Made by a program: the position numbers and the translations under genes. The notes under the pieces are model-generated. The model worked only from the letters and a program-made list of their open reading frames with translations, had not been told where the DNA came from and ran no database searches. A stretch of DNA of 22,026 bases, from contig JAHELQ010000020.1 in the NCBI GenBank assembly GCA_024644125.1, forward strand, positions 1-22,026, given 5' to 3'. Source of the stretch: Candidatus Aminicenantota bacterium. Lineage in GTDB: Bacteria; Acidobacteriota; Aminicenantia; UBA2199. Shown piece by piece: positions 1-8,870 of this stretch; positions within the stretch are counted from its first letter, which is position 1; each line of letters starts with the position of its first letter.

Positions 1-4
1 CCCA

Positions 5-36
5 AAAAACGAATTTCAACCGGTTGAACCGTTTTT
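5..36. terminator. Bidirectional hairpin, probable terminator of a gene to the left
   Basis: A perfect 14-base palindrome, TTCAACCGGTTGAA (15-28), is flanked by AAAAACG (5-11) and CGTTTTT (30-36). The whole can fold as one long hairpin with A-rich and T-rich sides. That shape fits a rho-independent terminator working in both directions. The upstream gene lies outside the window, so its role cannot be confirmed. Confidence 0.45.
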
Positions 37-57
37 CGAGATTTTTTCGATAATATT

Positions 58-77
58 TTCCGAAGCCCGGTTCGGAA
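58..77. repeat. Inverted repeat with 7-base arms
   Basis: TTCCGAA (58-64) and TTCGGAA (71-77) are perfect inverted arms around a 6-base loop, GCCCGG. There is no T-tract after it, so it may be a structural element or protein site rather than a terminator. Confidence 0.5.
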
Positions 78-160
78 GTCCTGGTAGAATCAAAGATGCC
101 GATGATGCGATGCCGCGATGCCGCAGCTAATCATCGAAGCCTTCATCGAGTGCTTCTCGA

Positions 161-368
161 CGACGAATGCTGCTTCGCCTGTCCCCATCTTTTCCCTCGA
201 CGAAGAATTCATCGACGAATGCCTACTTGCCTGTCCCCCAGTTTTTTTTGGGTTTTTCGAGATCGCGATGAAGAGGATAATCTTTAGAGGGGAGATATGT
301 CTTCTGGTTCGTGGTTCGAGTTTTTATCGAGGGCTTCGGGTGTACGAACTCTGCTTCGCCTGTCCCTT
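161..368 (+). repeat. Three degenerate copies of a ~26-base direct repeat
   Basis: CTGCTTCGCCTGTCCC occurs exactly at 170-185 and 351-366. CGACGAATGC precedes the first copy (161-170) and a second, variant copy (213-222) whose last ten bases GCCTGTCCCC (229-238) match 177-186. The third copy is preceded by ACGAA-type sequence. The unit is therefore roughly CGACGAATGC-N6-GCCTGTCCC, repeated at 161, 213 and about 343. Spacing is irregular, so this is not a CRISPR or simple tandem array. It may be a dispersed intergenic repeat family of this genome. Confidence 0.6.
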
Positions 369-382
369 TTGGGGTGGCCAGG

Positions 383-411
383 TTGACAGGGGTTGGGATT
401 GGGTGTATATT
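383..411 (+). promoter_or_regulatory. Sigma-70 type promoter for the MASE3 gene
   Basis: TTGACA (383-388) is separated by exactly 17 bases from TATATT (406-411). This predicts a start near 418 and a leader of about 34 bases containing AAGGGG before the ATG at 452. The -35 box is a perfect consensus. Confidence 0.7.
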
Positions 412-451
412 TTTGGAAGAAAGTTAGAGTTAGGGAGTTAAGGGGAATAGG

Positions 452-1450
452 ATGGTGCGGGATGGAAGGTCCCGGCGAAAGGTCGTCGGGTATCTGATTC
501 AGATTTTCCTGGCATTTTTGGGCTTGTATATTAGCAGTCTGTACAATTACCTGCTATTTCATAGTCTGGCGGAAATTTTCGCTGTCGTAGTGGCGGCGGG
601 GATTTTTATGATCACCTGGAATTCCCGGTCGTTTTCAGACAATGATTATATTTTGATGTTGGGTATCGCCTTTTTGTTTGTGGCGGCGTTGGATCTTCTT
701 CACGCGTTGGCTTATGGGGGGATAGGCATTTTTCAAAACTATGACGTGAACCTCCCAATCAAGCTATGGTTGGCCGGGCGGTTTTTTCAGAGTGTCTCGC
801 TCCTTGTCGCGCCCTATTTTTTGACTCACCGGTTAAATATACCAATAATGTTCACGATATATATTCTTGCTCTGTCTGCGGTGATTTCGTCTGTTTTTTA
901 TTTTCATTTTCTGCCGGATTATTATATTGTGGGGACAGGCCTTACTGCTTTCAAAAAATATAGTGAGTATGTGATTAGTTTGGCGCTTCTGGGGGCGCTG
1001 GCGTATTTGAGATTGCGATGGGAGCTTCTGGATCCGAGGGTGGTGTTTTTTATGGGATTGTCCATTTTTTGCACGATCGCATCGGAATTGGTTTTTACAA
1101 TGTATTTTGATGCCACCGATTTTGTAAATCTGGTGGGGCATTTCTTGAAGATCATCGCTTTTTTGTTTATTTATATCGCCATCATCGACACGGGGCTAAA
1201 ATACCCTTATCTGCTCTTGTTTCATGATCTAAAACGAAGGGAAGAGGAATTACAGGCGGCGTTGAATCGGGTGAAGCAATTGCGGGGCATGCTTCCTATC
1301 TGTGCTTCGTGCAAAAAGATTCGCGACGACAAAGGGTATTGGCAGCAAGTGGAGGTCTATATCAAGGATCATGCGGATGTCGATTTCAGCCACGGCATCT
1401 GTCCCGATTGCCGTAAAAAATTGTATCCGGAGATTTCCGGAGATTCGTGA
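452..1450 (+). CDS. MASE3-domain membrane sensor with C-terminal CASC/CPDC zinc-binding tail
   Basis: This is a 332-residue integral membrane protein with about eight hydrophobic helices between residues 10 and 250. The segment around residues 65-115 (LDLLHALAYGG, then WLAGRFFQS) resembles MASE3 sensor domains, which usually feed PAS, GGDEF or kinase outputs. Here there is no such output. After the last helix comes a short coiled stretch (RREEELQAALNRVKQL), then the tail ICASCKKIRDDKGYW...FSHGICPDCRKKLYPE. That motif is known at the C-termini of many PAS and response-regulator proteins; its CxxC pairs suggest zinc binding and its function is not established. The start has AAGGGG upstream and a strong promoter at 383-411. 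The stop overlaps a GTG in the mfd frame. The ligand and output partner are unknown. Confidence 0.85.
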   Translation: MVRDGRSRRKVVGYLIQIFLAFLGLYISSLYNYLLFHSLAEIFAVVVAAGIFMITWNSRSFSDNDYILMLGIAFLFVAALDLLHALAYGGIGIFQNYDVNLPIKLWLAGRFFQSVSLLVAPYFLTHRLNIPIMFTIYILALSAVISSVFYFHFLPDYYIVGTGLTAFKKYSEYVISLALLGALAYLRLRWELLDPRVVFFMGLSIFCTIASELVFTMYFDATDFVNLVGHFLKIIAFLFIYIAIIDTGLKYPYLLLFHDLKRREEELQAALNRVKQLRGMLPICASCKKIRDDKGYWQQVEVYIKDHADVDFSHGICPDCRKKLYPEISGDS

Positions 1451-1503
1451 ATCCCGAATCGAGTTCGTCTGGATCCGGGGTGATATCTTGCGGAAAAATA
1501 TTG

Positions 1504-1518
1504 TATAATAGCTCTATG
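1504..1518 (+). promoter_or_regulatory. -10 box directly before the mfd ATG (possible leaderless start)
   Basis: TATAAT (1504-1509) sits six bases before ATG 1516-1518. A start seven bases after the -10 would fall on the A of the ATG. No Shine-Dalgarno sequence precedes this ATG. No good -35 box is seen at 17 bases, so the call is tentative. Confidence 0.35.
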
Positions 1519-4500
1519 CTCGATAAAGTATTCAGTGCCGAAATGGTCGATAAGCTTCGCTCTCCGCAGACCAGAGGTCTCAATTGCGGCGACCGGAATT
1601 TGGTGGAATTGTATGTGGCGGGTATCGCCGCCCTTTCGAAAGAACCCATTGTCTGGGTGGTCAAAGAGAATGAAAACGCCACCCGCTTGAAGGTTCGTCT
1701 CGAAGCCTGGCTGCGGTTTCTGGAAGTTGACGATGTGGCGGTGTGTTTTTATTCCAGACCGTTTGAGGATCCTTTTATCAATAATGATACCGATTATAAA
1801 GCCGTTAGCCACAAGGCTGGCCTATTGTCTGCGCTTGCCGCCGGGAAGCGTATTTTGGCGGTGACCACTCTTTCGGCGCTCAGTATCAAGATTGAGCCTC
1901 CTGAATTGTTCGATCTTTTCTTCATCACTGTTGAAACCGGCCAAAAACTCGATAGGGATGGTTTTATCGAGCAACTCAAGGGAATGGGGTATTTCGCGAA
2001 GGATATGGCGGAGGAGAAGGGGGAAATCGCCTGGCGGGGAAGTATCGTGGATGTGTTTCCCGCGGATGGGGAGGATCCTCTCCGTTTCGAATTCGAAGCA
2101 CGGCGGGTGGTCTCGATTCGTCTTTTCCAGCCTGACACGCAATCCTCCATCAAGCCGGTGACCGCGGTGCAATTGCCGTTCACCCGGTTTTTCCTGGAAT
2201 TTGACGATAATCTGTCGTATCTCAAAGCCGACAAGAGGGAGATGTTTTACTTGACAGACATCCTTCCCGGTTCCCGCGTGGTGGTGTCCGACGCTTCCGG
2301 TGTGACAGGGGAACATGCGAAGCTGATGGAGATGTTCGAAAAGATTTTGCAAACCTTCATCCAGAAGCATCCAGAGTTCGCGGATTTTTCTCTAGAGGAT
2401 GTATTCGATTTTTCCCTTGACACAGACAGAATTTTGAGCATCGATGACGTTTACGACGATATCTCCTCCTCCCAGGAACTCATGCCGGTAAAAAAAACCG
2501 TGGACTCCCTCGATGTGGAAGATATGCAGCGGTTGAGGGAGAAAATCTCCGGTGCGGGTTTTCATCTGGTGGTACTTTCCAACGAAGGGGATTTGCAATT
2601 CAAATTGAAGCCCTATCTCGACGATTTCCAGGTGTTCAATCTTCCGATTCCGGTTTCCATTGAAAATACCCGGACCAATGCCATGTTTTTGGGGCACAAG
2701 AAATTCCGCGAAGAGGTCGCGCCTCCGCGAAAGATCAAAAGCCGTCAGACAGAGTTGTCGGTTGGGGAGATGCAAGTAGGCGATCTTGTGGCCCACAAAA
2801 ATCACGGGATCGGGCGGTTTGTCGGTTTTGCGGGCTTGAGGTTCGGGAAATTTGAGCAATTGGGCTATGATAGTATCTGGCGGCCGGACAGCGAAGAGGA
2901 ATCGACGGAGTTTCTCAAAATCGAATACCAGAATAATGAGTTTTTATATATTCCCGTCTATGAATTGGGGGATCTCAATAAATATCTGGCGTTCGAAGGT
3001 TCCACTCCCAATCTCGACCGGCTGGGGGGAAAGACCTGGAAATTGAAGAAAAGCAGGGCGAAAACCAGCATTATCTCGTTTGCCCGCGAACTCCTGGATT
3101 TGTATGCCAAACGGAAAGCCATCGAAGGTCATTCGCATCTGCCGGAGGCGGATATGGAATACCGCCTGCAGCAGCAATTCCAGTTTGTGGAAACCGAAGA
3201 TCAGAAGCGGGCGATCGAGGATGTGTTGAAAGATCTCGAAGCCGGCTTCCCCATGGACCGGTTGGTGTGCGGCGATGTCAGCTTCGGAAAGACAGAGGTG
3301 GCGATTCGCGCGGCGTTTCGCGTCATCATGAACGGCAGGCAGGTAGCGTTCCTGTGTCCTACCACCATCCTGGCATTCCAGCATTTCAACACTTTTCAAA
3401 AAAGATTGGCCGGATTCCCGGTCCGCATGGCGCTCCTTTCGCGGAATGTGACGGCGAAAGAGCGCCGGGAAATTTATGACGGCCTGGAGGACGGGAAAAT
3501 AGATATTGTTATCGGGACTCATGCTTTATTGGCAAAAGGCGTGACCTTCAACCGGTTGGGGCTCTATGTCGTTGACGAGGAACAGCGGTTCGGGGTGTTT
3601 CAGAAGGAGAAGCTCAAGAAAGAATCGGAAGAGGTGGATGTATTGAGCTTGACCGCCACGCCGATTCCCAGGACCCTCTCTTTTTCCATGGCCGGGCTTC
3701 AGGATATCTCCATCATCCGCACACCGCCTCTGGGCCGGTTGGCGGTCAAAAATTATGTCGGCTATTTATCAAGAGAGCTTGTGGTGTCGGCAATTTTGAA
3801 CGAAATTGAACGCGACGGTTTGATCTACATCGTATACAATAATATCGAAAAAATATTCGGTTTCAAAGAGAAGCTTCAAGAATGGCTCCCTGACGTCCAA
3901 TTTGAGGTGATTCACGCCCGCATGAGGAGCGAGTTCATCGAGAAGGCCATCATGGACTTCACCCAGAAGAAGTTCAGGGTGCTGGTGTCCACCACCATTA
4001 TCGAGAACGGCATCGACATTCCTGCGGTCAATACATTGATCATCATGCATGCGGATCGTTTCGGCCTTACGCAATTGTATCAGCTCAGAGGGCGTATCGG
4101 CCGTAGCAACCGGCAGGCGTATGCCTATTTTTTGGTTGATTCATTCGAAATCACTGAAAAAGCGAAGGCCCGGCTCGAAGCCATCCGGGAATTTTCTGAT
4201 CTGGGATCTGGTTTCAAATTGGCGGAATTCGACATGAAACTCAGAGGAGCCGGTTCTTTGTTGGGAAACCGCCAACACGGCCATATCGAGGCGTTGGGAT
4301 ACGATTATTATCTGGAGTTATTGCAGCGGACAATCAAGGAGTTGAGGGGAGAAGAGGAGAAGGGCATCGAGACCAAGCTCAATATCAATTTTTCCTATGC
4401 CATCGCCTCCCAATACATTCGCCGTGAAACGGAGCGGATCGCTTTTTACCGAAGCGTCATAGACGCCGGGGATTTGCAGGAATTGAGCGAAGTTCGTTCC

Positions 4501-4773
4501 CATCTGGAAGACCGATTCGGCGCAATGCCCCAGGGGGTGGAAAAGATTTTTTATGTGGCCGCTATCCGCATCATCGCTGCAGCGGAGGGGTTTGCCGAGG
4601 TGGATCTGTATGACGACAGGCTAATAATCAAGCCCGGAGAAGGAAACACAAATATAGCCAAATATATGGTGGAGTTGCAAGGAGAGCGGATCGAACCTCA
4701 GGTGTACCAATTCGAATTTGAGGATTACCGGCAGTTTACCGGCAGTATTTCCCTGGTCTTTCACGGGTCGTGA
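1516..4773 (+). CDS. mfd: Transcription-repair coupling factor Mfd
   Basis: Mfd is a cytoplasmic ATP-driven DNA translocase that dislodges stalled RNA polymerase and recruits UvrA to the lesion. Visible in order are an N-terminal UvrB-like module, a CarD-like RNA-polymerase interaction domain (about residues 415-520, VGDLVAHKNHGIGRFVGF) carrying a roughly 20-residue insertion after GFAGLRFGKF, a RecG-like helicase core with Walker A GDVSFGKT (about residue 586), DEEQ (about 687), TATPIPRT and QLYQLRGRIGRS, and a C-terminal TRCF domain. The length, 1085 residues, is normal. Two starts are possible. ATG 1516 matches where homologues begin and follows a TATAAT. GTG 1447 overlaps the previous stop (GTGA) and has GGAG four bases before it, but would add 23 Ser-rich residues. 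I prefer 1516, though coupling from the upstream gene through 1447 is quite possible. Confidence 0.97.
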   Translation: MLDKVFSAEMVDKLRSPQTRGLNCGDRNLVELYVAGIAALSKEPIVWVVKENENATRLKVRLEAWLRFLEVDDVAVCFYSRPFEDPFINNDTDYKAVSHKAGLLSALAAGKRILAVTTLSALSIKIEPPELFDLFFITVETGQKLDRDGFIEQLKGMGYFAKDMAEEKGEIAWRGSIVDVFPADGEDPLRFEFEARRVVSIRLFQPDTQSSIKPVTAVQLPFTRFFLEFDDNLSYLKADKREMFYLTDILPGSRVVVSDASGVTGEHAKLMEMFEKILQTFIQKHPEFADFSLEDVFDFSLDTDRILSIDDVYDDISSSQELMPVKKTVDSLDVEDMQRLREKISGAGFHLVVLSNEGDLQFKLKPYLDDFQVFNLPIPVSIENTRTNAMFLGHKKFREEVAPPRKIKSRQTELSVGEMQVGDLVAHKNHGIGRFVGFAGLRFGKFEQLGYDSIWRPDSEEESTEFLKIEYQNNEFLYIPVYELGDLNKYLAFEGSTPNLDRLGGKTWKLKKSRAKTSIISFARELLDLYAKRKAIEGHSHLPEADMEYRLQQQFQFVETEDQKRAIEDVLKDLEAGFPMDRLVCGDVSFGKTEVAIRAAFRVIMNGRQVAFLCPTTILAFQHFNTFQKRLAGFPVRMALLSRNVTAKERREIYDGLEDGKIDIVIGTHALLAKGVTFNRLGLYVVDEEQRFGVFQKEKLKKESEEVDVLSLTATPIPRTLSFSMAGLQDISIIRTPPLGRLAVKNYVGYLSRELVVSAILNEIERDGLIYIVYNNIEKIFGFKEKLQEWLPDVQFEVIHARMRSEFIEKAIMDFTQKKFRVLVSTTIIENGIDIPAVNTLIIMHADRFGLTQLYQLRGRIGRSNRQAYAYFLVDSFEITEKAKARLEAIREFSDLGSGFKLAEFDMKLRGAGSLLGNRQHGHIEALGYDYYLELLQRTIKELRGEEEKGIETKLNINFSYAIASQYIRRETERIAFYRSVIDAGDLQELSEVRSHLEDRFGAMPQGVEKIFYVAAIRIIAAAEGFAEVDLYDDRLIIKPGEGNTNIAKYMVELQGERIEPQVYQFEFEDYRQFTGSISLVFHGS

Positions 4774-4795
4774 TTTATTGTGGGAATCAGGAGAC

Positions 4796-4826
4796 CCCGG
4801 CGGGCAGGACATCTAGCTCCGCCGGG
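4796..4826. terminator. GC-rich hairpin between convergent mfd and pilY1
   Basis: CCCGGCGG (4796-4803) and CCGCCGGG (4819-4826) form a perfect 8-base stem with a 15-base loop. It lies in the 81-base gap between two convergent genes, and TTTTT runs follow on the plus side about 15 bases later. It probably ends both transcripts, although the T-tract is not immediately adjacent. Confidence 0.6.
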
Positions 4827-4854
4827 ATGAATATCTGATTTTTACAGTTTTTAC

Positions 4855-7800
4855 TTATTTTTTCCTTTCGGTCCAGAATAGAAGCCCGAAGGTATCGCTC
4901 AGATCGATTGTATCCTGAGACTTGATACCAACGCTTCCTGCCTCTTCGTTTCCGATATAGATGTTGTATTTTCCGCCGGCCAACGATCCGTAACCCTGGA
5001 TTTTCGCGTCTATGACAGAGGGGCTTTCGATGGCGATATTGCTGCCAGCGCCTCCTAGAGTGAACTTATAGAGGGCCTGGTTCCCCTGAGATATGCATGG
5101 ATTTAGAGTTTTGGCGTCAGCGCTGGTGGGTTTGTAGGTATTGAAGTAGATGTCCATATCGATGAAGAGCGGGCTTGGTTCGAACAGGATTTCCCGGCTT
5201 CCGGAAACATAGTTGAAATAAAAACCACGGTAGCTTCCGGTGGCAGAGGGATCGATACTAAAATCGTTGTCGGTGCTGGTACCGTCAAAGAGTCCGGTGA
5301 TATTGGCGAAATTCGTCGTGACCAGGGGAGTGGAAATGGTGTTGTTGTCCACCAATCCAAAGAACTGCCCTGTGAGGTTATTCGGGTCGTTTGGTTTGGG
5401 GCGGTGGCCGGTGCCGAAGAAGAGCCAGAGATTGAAGGACTTGTCGTACCCCAATGTGGGGGCGACAAAAAGTGTCTGTCCGTCATTGGCCTGGAATATT
5501 TTCTGGGGCCGCCAATCCAGGGGAGCGGTATTCAGGTTGATTTTCCAGATCCGTGCGCCTCCGTCTTTGGTACCCAGGTAATCGCCGCTTTCTGCCATAT
5601 AAATCGCATCCGCGATGCCGTCGTAGTTGTAGTCCAGTGCTGTGGGCGGGGCTACGAAATTGTAGAGGAACTCAGCATTGGTATGCAACCAATAAGACGC
5701 GACTTTTGTATCCGGTTTTGAGGTGGCGGCTCCGTATATGAACTTTTTGATGGGGTAGCCATAATAGGCATGAAGCACAAAAAAGGATTTTCCAACAGCG
5801 CTCTTCGACGCTACGGATTCGGTTTTGTCAAAACCGCCGGCGAGGAATACAGCGGGGACCTTTTTGGCATCGACACTGCCGTCGTTAACAATATCCGCCA
5901 CAATGGGTTTGGCTTCGGTAAAGCCCATGAGAGTGGCATCCTCGAATTCCCACAAAAATTTTGGGGAGGTGGGATCTGTGACATCCAGGGCCACATAAGA
6001 TTTTCCTCCGGTTCCCATACCGAATATCAAGACGGTTTTCCAGTCTTCCCATGTTCCGTTGTTGGCAATTTTGATATCTGTGACAATCGCTTTTCCGTCC
6101 ACGAAGTATTGATGGACCGGGGTGAGTGCGATGCCGTCCACGGAATTTTTGAGTTTGCCCAGGAATGTTTTGGGCATAAAGGCCCAGAGCTCCTCTCCAG
6201 TGTCAACGCTGAAGCAGTGCAGCATGCCATCGTTAGCTCCGGCGTAAACTACTTCGGGCCTCTTCGAGACAATGATTGTTTTGGAGACGCCGTCTTCGGT
6301 AATAGTCTTTTTTTCGGTAAAATGGTCGAAAAACGCCTGGTAGCCGGGATAAAACTCCGCCTTCCATTTCAATGGCGCGCCTACGACCATAGGGCCGAAG
6401 TGGAATATGTCGCCCAATTTCCAACCCAAAGAATTGTTTCCATGGTAAAAATCGATGACTTTATCGCGATTTTGCAGGTCCAATGCATCGTCGCCGCTAT
6501 TGAAACCGAAATCAATGGGTTTGAGATCCTCTGTCGAGGTGGAGGTGCTGAACGGTATGAGGTTATTCTCATTCTCGGTGAATATCGTTCGGTCCGTCGA
6601 ACGCTCGGTCAAGAGAGCGCCGGCATCCCATAAAAACATATCGCCGGGATCTTCCAGGTCCGGGAAGTATCCTTCGTCGGTCAACTTGTAGCACTTGAGG
6701 TGGCCTTCCCAGGAAGAGCTGCTGATCTTGGGAACGAAGGTCGCCACATACCCGCGGCGGTCGCCGTAGGTCAACGAGTATTTCGGCGCCGCAAAGGCCG
6801 CGTACGATCTGACCTTCTCGTCGATGCTGGCCATCACGTTTCTCATGGCTCTGGTCAACGTTTCGTAGTTCTCAGCGGTAAAATATTCGCCGCCGCCGTT
6901 TTCAGCGGTTTTAGACAACAATGGATGGTCGGCGTTGTAGCCGATCACATAGGTATAGATAAACTGTTTGTTTTTGTATACTAGATCGAAATTTTTATCT
7001 GTCTGGATAGTGGCGTTGTCGTCCGGATATAAATCCTCGCGATAAGCGAAAGCGGCGATATCGTCCAGGTAATAGGTGCCGCCTTCGGATGTGGTCGCAG
7101 TGTCGTCGTCGTCGGTATCGCCGTCTTTGTCGCCCCAGGGCGCGCTACCGTCGGGCTGAATGTAGAATAGAGTATCGGACGGAAGGTCTCTGAGCTGGGT
7201 GTCTTTGGTGGGCAAACCGTCTGTGATGACCACGATGAAGTTGAGCTGGCACCAATTGGTGATGGGAGAGGATGATACCGGGCCGCAATCGGGGAAGTTT
7301 TTAAATTGGACGGAGTTGGTGATATCAGGGGTGCCGCCCAAACGGAAGTAGGCCCATATCTCTGCGAAGGCCTCCGAGATGGGGGCATCGGCGTCGGCGA
7401 GAATACTCTTGATCATGCTGGCCATGGATACGGCGCTACTTTTCTGGTCGCAGGGATGGGTCATGTGGATGCCCTGGTCCGCGCTGAATTCCGACAATCC
7501 CACCCGTGGGTATGCTTTGTCTGGATTGGTATCGGCGTCGAAGTCGGCGTAGATGGCGTCGGAGGTTTCGGTCATGACGCGCCGGGCCACCCGCATCCGG
7601 GTTTTGAATGTCATTCCATAGTCTCCGTCGATGTTGTCTGTTTTGTCGGTATCCCATGTGCCGTAGAGCTGGAAGTGGTTCCATACGGCCCGCTGTTCAT
7701 CTGTGGCGGAATAGACCATGAAGTTGAGGAATTCGCCGTCGATCAACGCATCGTTGCCGCCGTCGGGTTCGGCGAACACATATATGGGATGGGCGTTGGG

Positions 7801-8262
7801 ATGGGCGTTGGCATAGGGATTATTCTTGAAATCAACCAAAAAGACACCGTCGTGCGCCGTTTCGGTAACCGGAATGATATGGGTGGTGTTTTCCTTCAAT
7901 AATTGCGCTTCTGTAAGGCTGGTATCGGTTACATAATAGGTTAGATAATGCCCCTTGTCAAATTTGTGGACTGAATTGGTTTGCCTGTCGTAATAGTCGC
8001 CGGCTTTGAATTCCACGATCCGGTGATAATTCTCGGGTACGATACCCTCGACATAATCGGCGTAATGTTTGTTGGGATCGAAGTCGGAGTGATATATCAA
8101 ACTGTTCATGGTCCTGTTGTTACTGAGCAGGATCATAATATTGGGTTTCAGGATCGAATAACTGCCGCTCGATGAGAAGAGCACTTCGTCGTCCCAGGAT
8201 ATGCCCGGCTTATAGATCATCAATAATATAACGATCAATAGCATTGTTTTTTTAACATTCAT
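4855..8262 (-). CDS. pilY1: PilY1-like type IV pilus tip / adhesin protein
   Basis: This is a 1135-residue exported protein with a signal peptide (about residues 1-22, lysines then LLIVILLMIY). The N-terminal half resembles a von Willebrand A domain: NIMILLSNNRTM (41-52) sits where DxSxS is expected, and VVITDG (344-349) is the later strand. The first motif has lost its Asp. The C-terminal half is the PilY1/PilC beta-propeller, starting near VVYAGANDGMLHCF (671-684). A calcium-loop pattern, D877-x-N879-x-D881-G-x-x-D885, matches the known PilY1 site that controls pilus extension and retraction. An acidic linker lies at 378-387. AGGAGG overlaps the stop of the upstream PilX-like gene, 13 bases away, so the two are co-translated. 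Expected location is the pilus tip and cell surface. The ligand cannot be predicted. Confidence 0.93.
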   Translation of the reverse strand: MNVKKTMLLIVILLMIYKPGISWDDEVLFSSSGSYSILKPNIMILLSNNRTMNSLIYHSDFDPNKHYADYVEGIVPENYHRIVEFKAGDYYDRQTNSVHKFDKGHYLTYYVTDTSLTEAQLLKENTTHIIPVTETAHDGVFLVDFKNNPYANAHPNAHPIYVFAEPDGGNDALIDGEFLNFMVYSATDEQRAVWNHFQLYGTWDTDKTDNIDGDYGMTFKTRMRVARRVMTETSDAIYADFDADTNPDKAYPRVGLSEFSADQGIHMTHPCDQKSSAVSMASMIKSILADADAPISEAFAEIWAYFRLGGTPDITNSVQFKNFPDCGPVSSSPITNWCQLNFIVVITDGLPTKDTQLRDLPSDTLFYIQPDGSAPWGDKDGDTDDDDTATTSEGGTYYLDDIAAFAYREDLYPDDNATIQTDKNFDLVYKNKQFIYTYVIGYNADHPLLSKTAENGGGEYFTAENYETLTRAMRNVMASIDEKVRSYAAFAAPKYSLTYGDRRGYVATFVPKISSSSWEGHLKCYKLTDEGYFPDLEDPGDMFLWDAGALLTERSTDRTIFTENENNLIPFSTSTSTEDLKPIDFGFNSGDDALDLQNRDKVIDFYHGNNSLGWKLGDIFHFGPMVVGAPLKWKAEFYPGYQAFFDHFTEKKTITEDGVSKTIIVSKRPEVVYAGANDGMLHCFSVDTGEELWAFMPKTFLGKLKNSVDGIALTPVHQYFVDGKAIVTDIKIANNGTWEDWKTVLIFGMGTGGKSYVALDVTDPTSPKFLWEFEDATLMGFTEAKPIVADIVNDGSVDAKKVPAVFLAGGFDKTESVASKSAVGKSFFVLHAYYGYPIKKFIYGAATSKPDTKVASYWLHTNAEFLYNFVAPPTALDYNYDGIADAIYMAESGDYLGTKDGGARIWKINLNTAPLDWRPQKIFQANDGQTLFVAPTLGYDKSFNLWLFFGTGHRPKPNDPNNLTGQFFGLVDNNTISTPLVTTNFANITGLFDGTSTDNDFSIDPSATGSYRGFYFNYVSGSREILFEPSPLFIDMDIYFNTYKPTSADAKTLNPCISQGNQALYKFTLGGAGSNIAIESPSVIDAKIQGYGSLAGGKYNIYIGNEEAGSVGIKSQDTIDLSDTFGLLFWTERKK

Positions 8263-8275
8263 GATAATCGCCTCC

Positions 8276-8755
8276 TTAATATTCCGCCGAAAGTATGGCT
8301 ATGACAGCCTGAATCTCTTTTCGGGCGGTATTTTTGTTCGACAATGATTGTTTAGAGGATACAATCAGGTTCCAGGCGGTCAGGTGTACGCCGGCGTCGC
8401 CGCCCATTTCGATGGATACTCCCACCGGCGGGGGCGGGGTGAACGCCTTGAATCCTTCCACAAATTGAGCGCTCACATCTGAGATTGTTCCTGTTTTATA
8501 TGAGGTGTTCCCCTCGATGATTTCAAATTGAACCGATGACGGATCGATCGTTCCCCTCAATTCATCGATTCCAAAATTGATACCCGAACTAGCCAGGAAA
8601 AACGCCGTTTTATCAGCCATGAAGTTACGGGATATGGATAACTCGGTACTGGTTTGGGTCAGGCTGACAATCCCGATCAACGACAGAATGAGCGCTGCCA
8701 TGATGACCAGGATGAGGGCCGAACCTTTTTGTGATTTTGTGTCATTGGGTGTCAT
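8276..8755 (-). CDS. PilX-like minor pilin
   Basis: This is a 159-residue protein with a short hydrophilic N-terminus, then GSALILVIMAALILSLIGIV (about residues 11-30) and TQTSTELSISRNFMADKTAF, the pattern of the PilX N-terminal domain in type IV minor pilins. The Gly before the hydrophobic helix is a plausible prepilin-peptidase site. The rest is a small soluble head with a proline-rich loop (PPPP near residue 110). PilX-class minor pilins form the initiation complex that carries PilY1 to the pilus tip, which fits pilY1 following by 13 bases. GGAGG lies eight bases before the ATG. A sigma-54 promoter stands about 37-52 bases upstream. The other usual minor pilins (FimU, PilV, PilW) are absent here. 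Confidence 0.82.
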   Translation of the reverse strand: MTPNDTKSQKGSALILVIMAALILSLIGIVSLTQTSTELSISRNFMADKTAFFLASSGINFGIDELRGTIDPSSVQFEIIEGNTSYKTGTISDVSAQFVEGFKAFTPPPPVGVSIEMGGDAGVHLTAWNLIVSSKQSLSNKNTARKEIQAVIAILSAEY

Positions 8756-8791
8756 TGCTTAGTCCTCCCATATTTTTTCAGATATACAATT

Positions 8792-8807
8792 AGCAAATAA
8801 GATGCCA
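8792..8807 (-). promoter_or_regulatory. Sigma-54 (-24/-12) promoter of pilX-pilY1
   Basis: Read on the minus strand this is TGGCATCTTATTTGCT. The GG and GC doublets are exactly 12 bases apart, matching TGGCAC-N5-TTGCW with one mismatch. The predicted start is near 8781, about 26 bases before the pilX ATG, leaving room for the GGAGG site. A sigma-54 activator gene lies immediately upstream on the same strand. Confidence 0.75.
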
Positions 8808-8870
8808 CTGTGCTCCTTGGGGGCGAAGCGGCGTTGTCAAATGTTTTGCGGTAGTCTGGTCGTTGCCGGG

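Larger units (their letters stand above)
1..451. other. Gene-poor leader region before the MASE3 gene
   Basis: No reading frame here looks like a protein. The 107-residue open frame at 118-441 has low-complexity, Cys/Phe-rich content and no ribosome site. The region instead holds a 14-base palindrome at 15-28, a 7-base-arm hairpin at 58-77, three copies of a degenerate direct repeat between 161 and 368, many TCGA words, and a promoter at 383-411. It probably separates an upstream transcription unit, ending near a hairpin at 5-36, from the MASE3-mfd unit. What the repeats do is unknown. Confidence 0.6.

Noticed and set aside
161..368. Possible CRISPR array
   Set aside because: Only three degenerate copies occur, with unequal spacing (52 and about 130 bases) and no spacers of regular length.
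118..441. 107-codon open frame in the left leader region
   Set aside because: It has no ribosome site, overlaps direct repeats, palindromes and the promoter of the next gene, and its translation shows no recognisable domain.
7306..7902. 198-codon plus-strand frame opposite pilY1, and other long antisense frames such as 5770-6633 and 18886-19767
   Set aside because: They lie fully inside well-supported minus-strand genes, and their composition is that expected of shadow frames.
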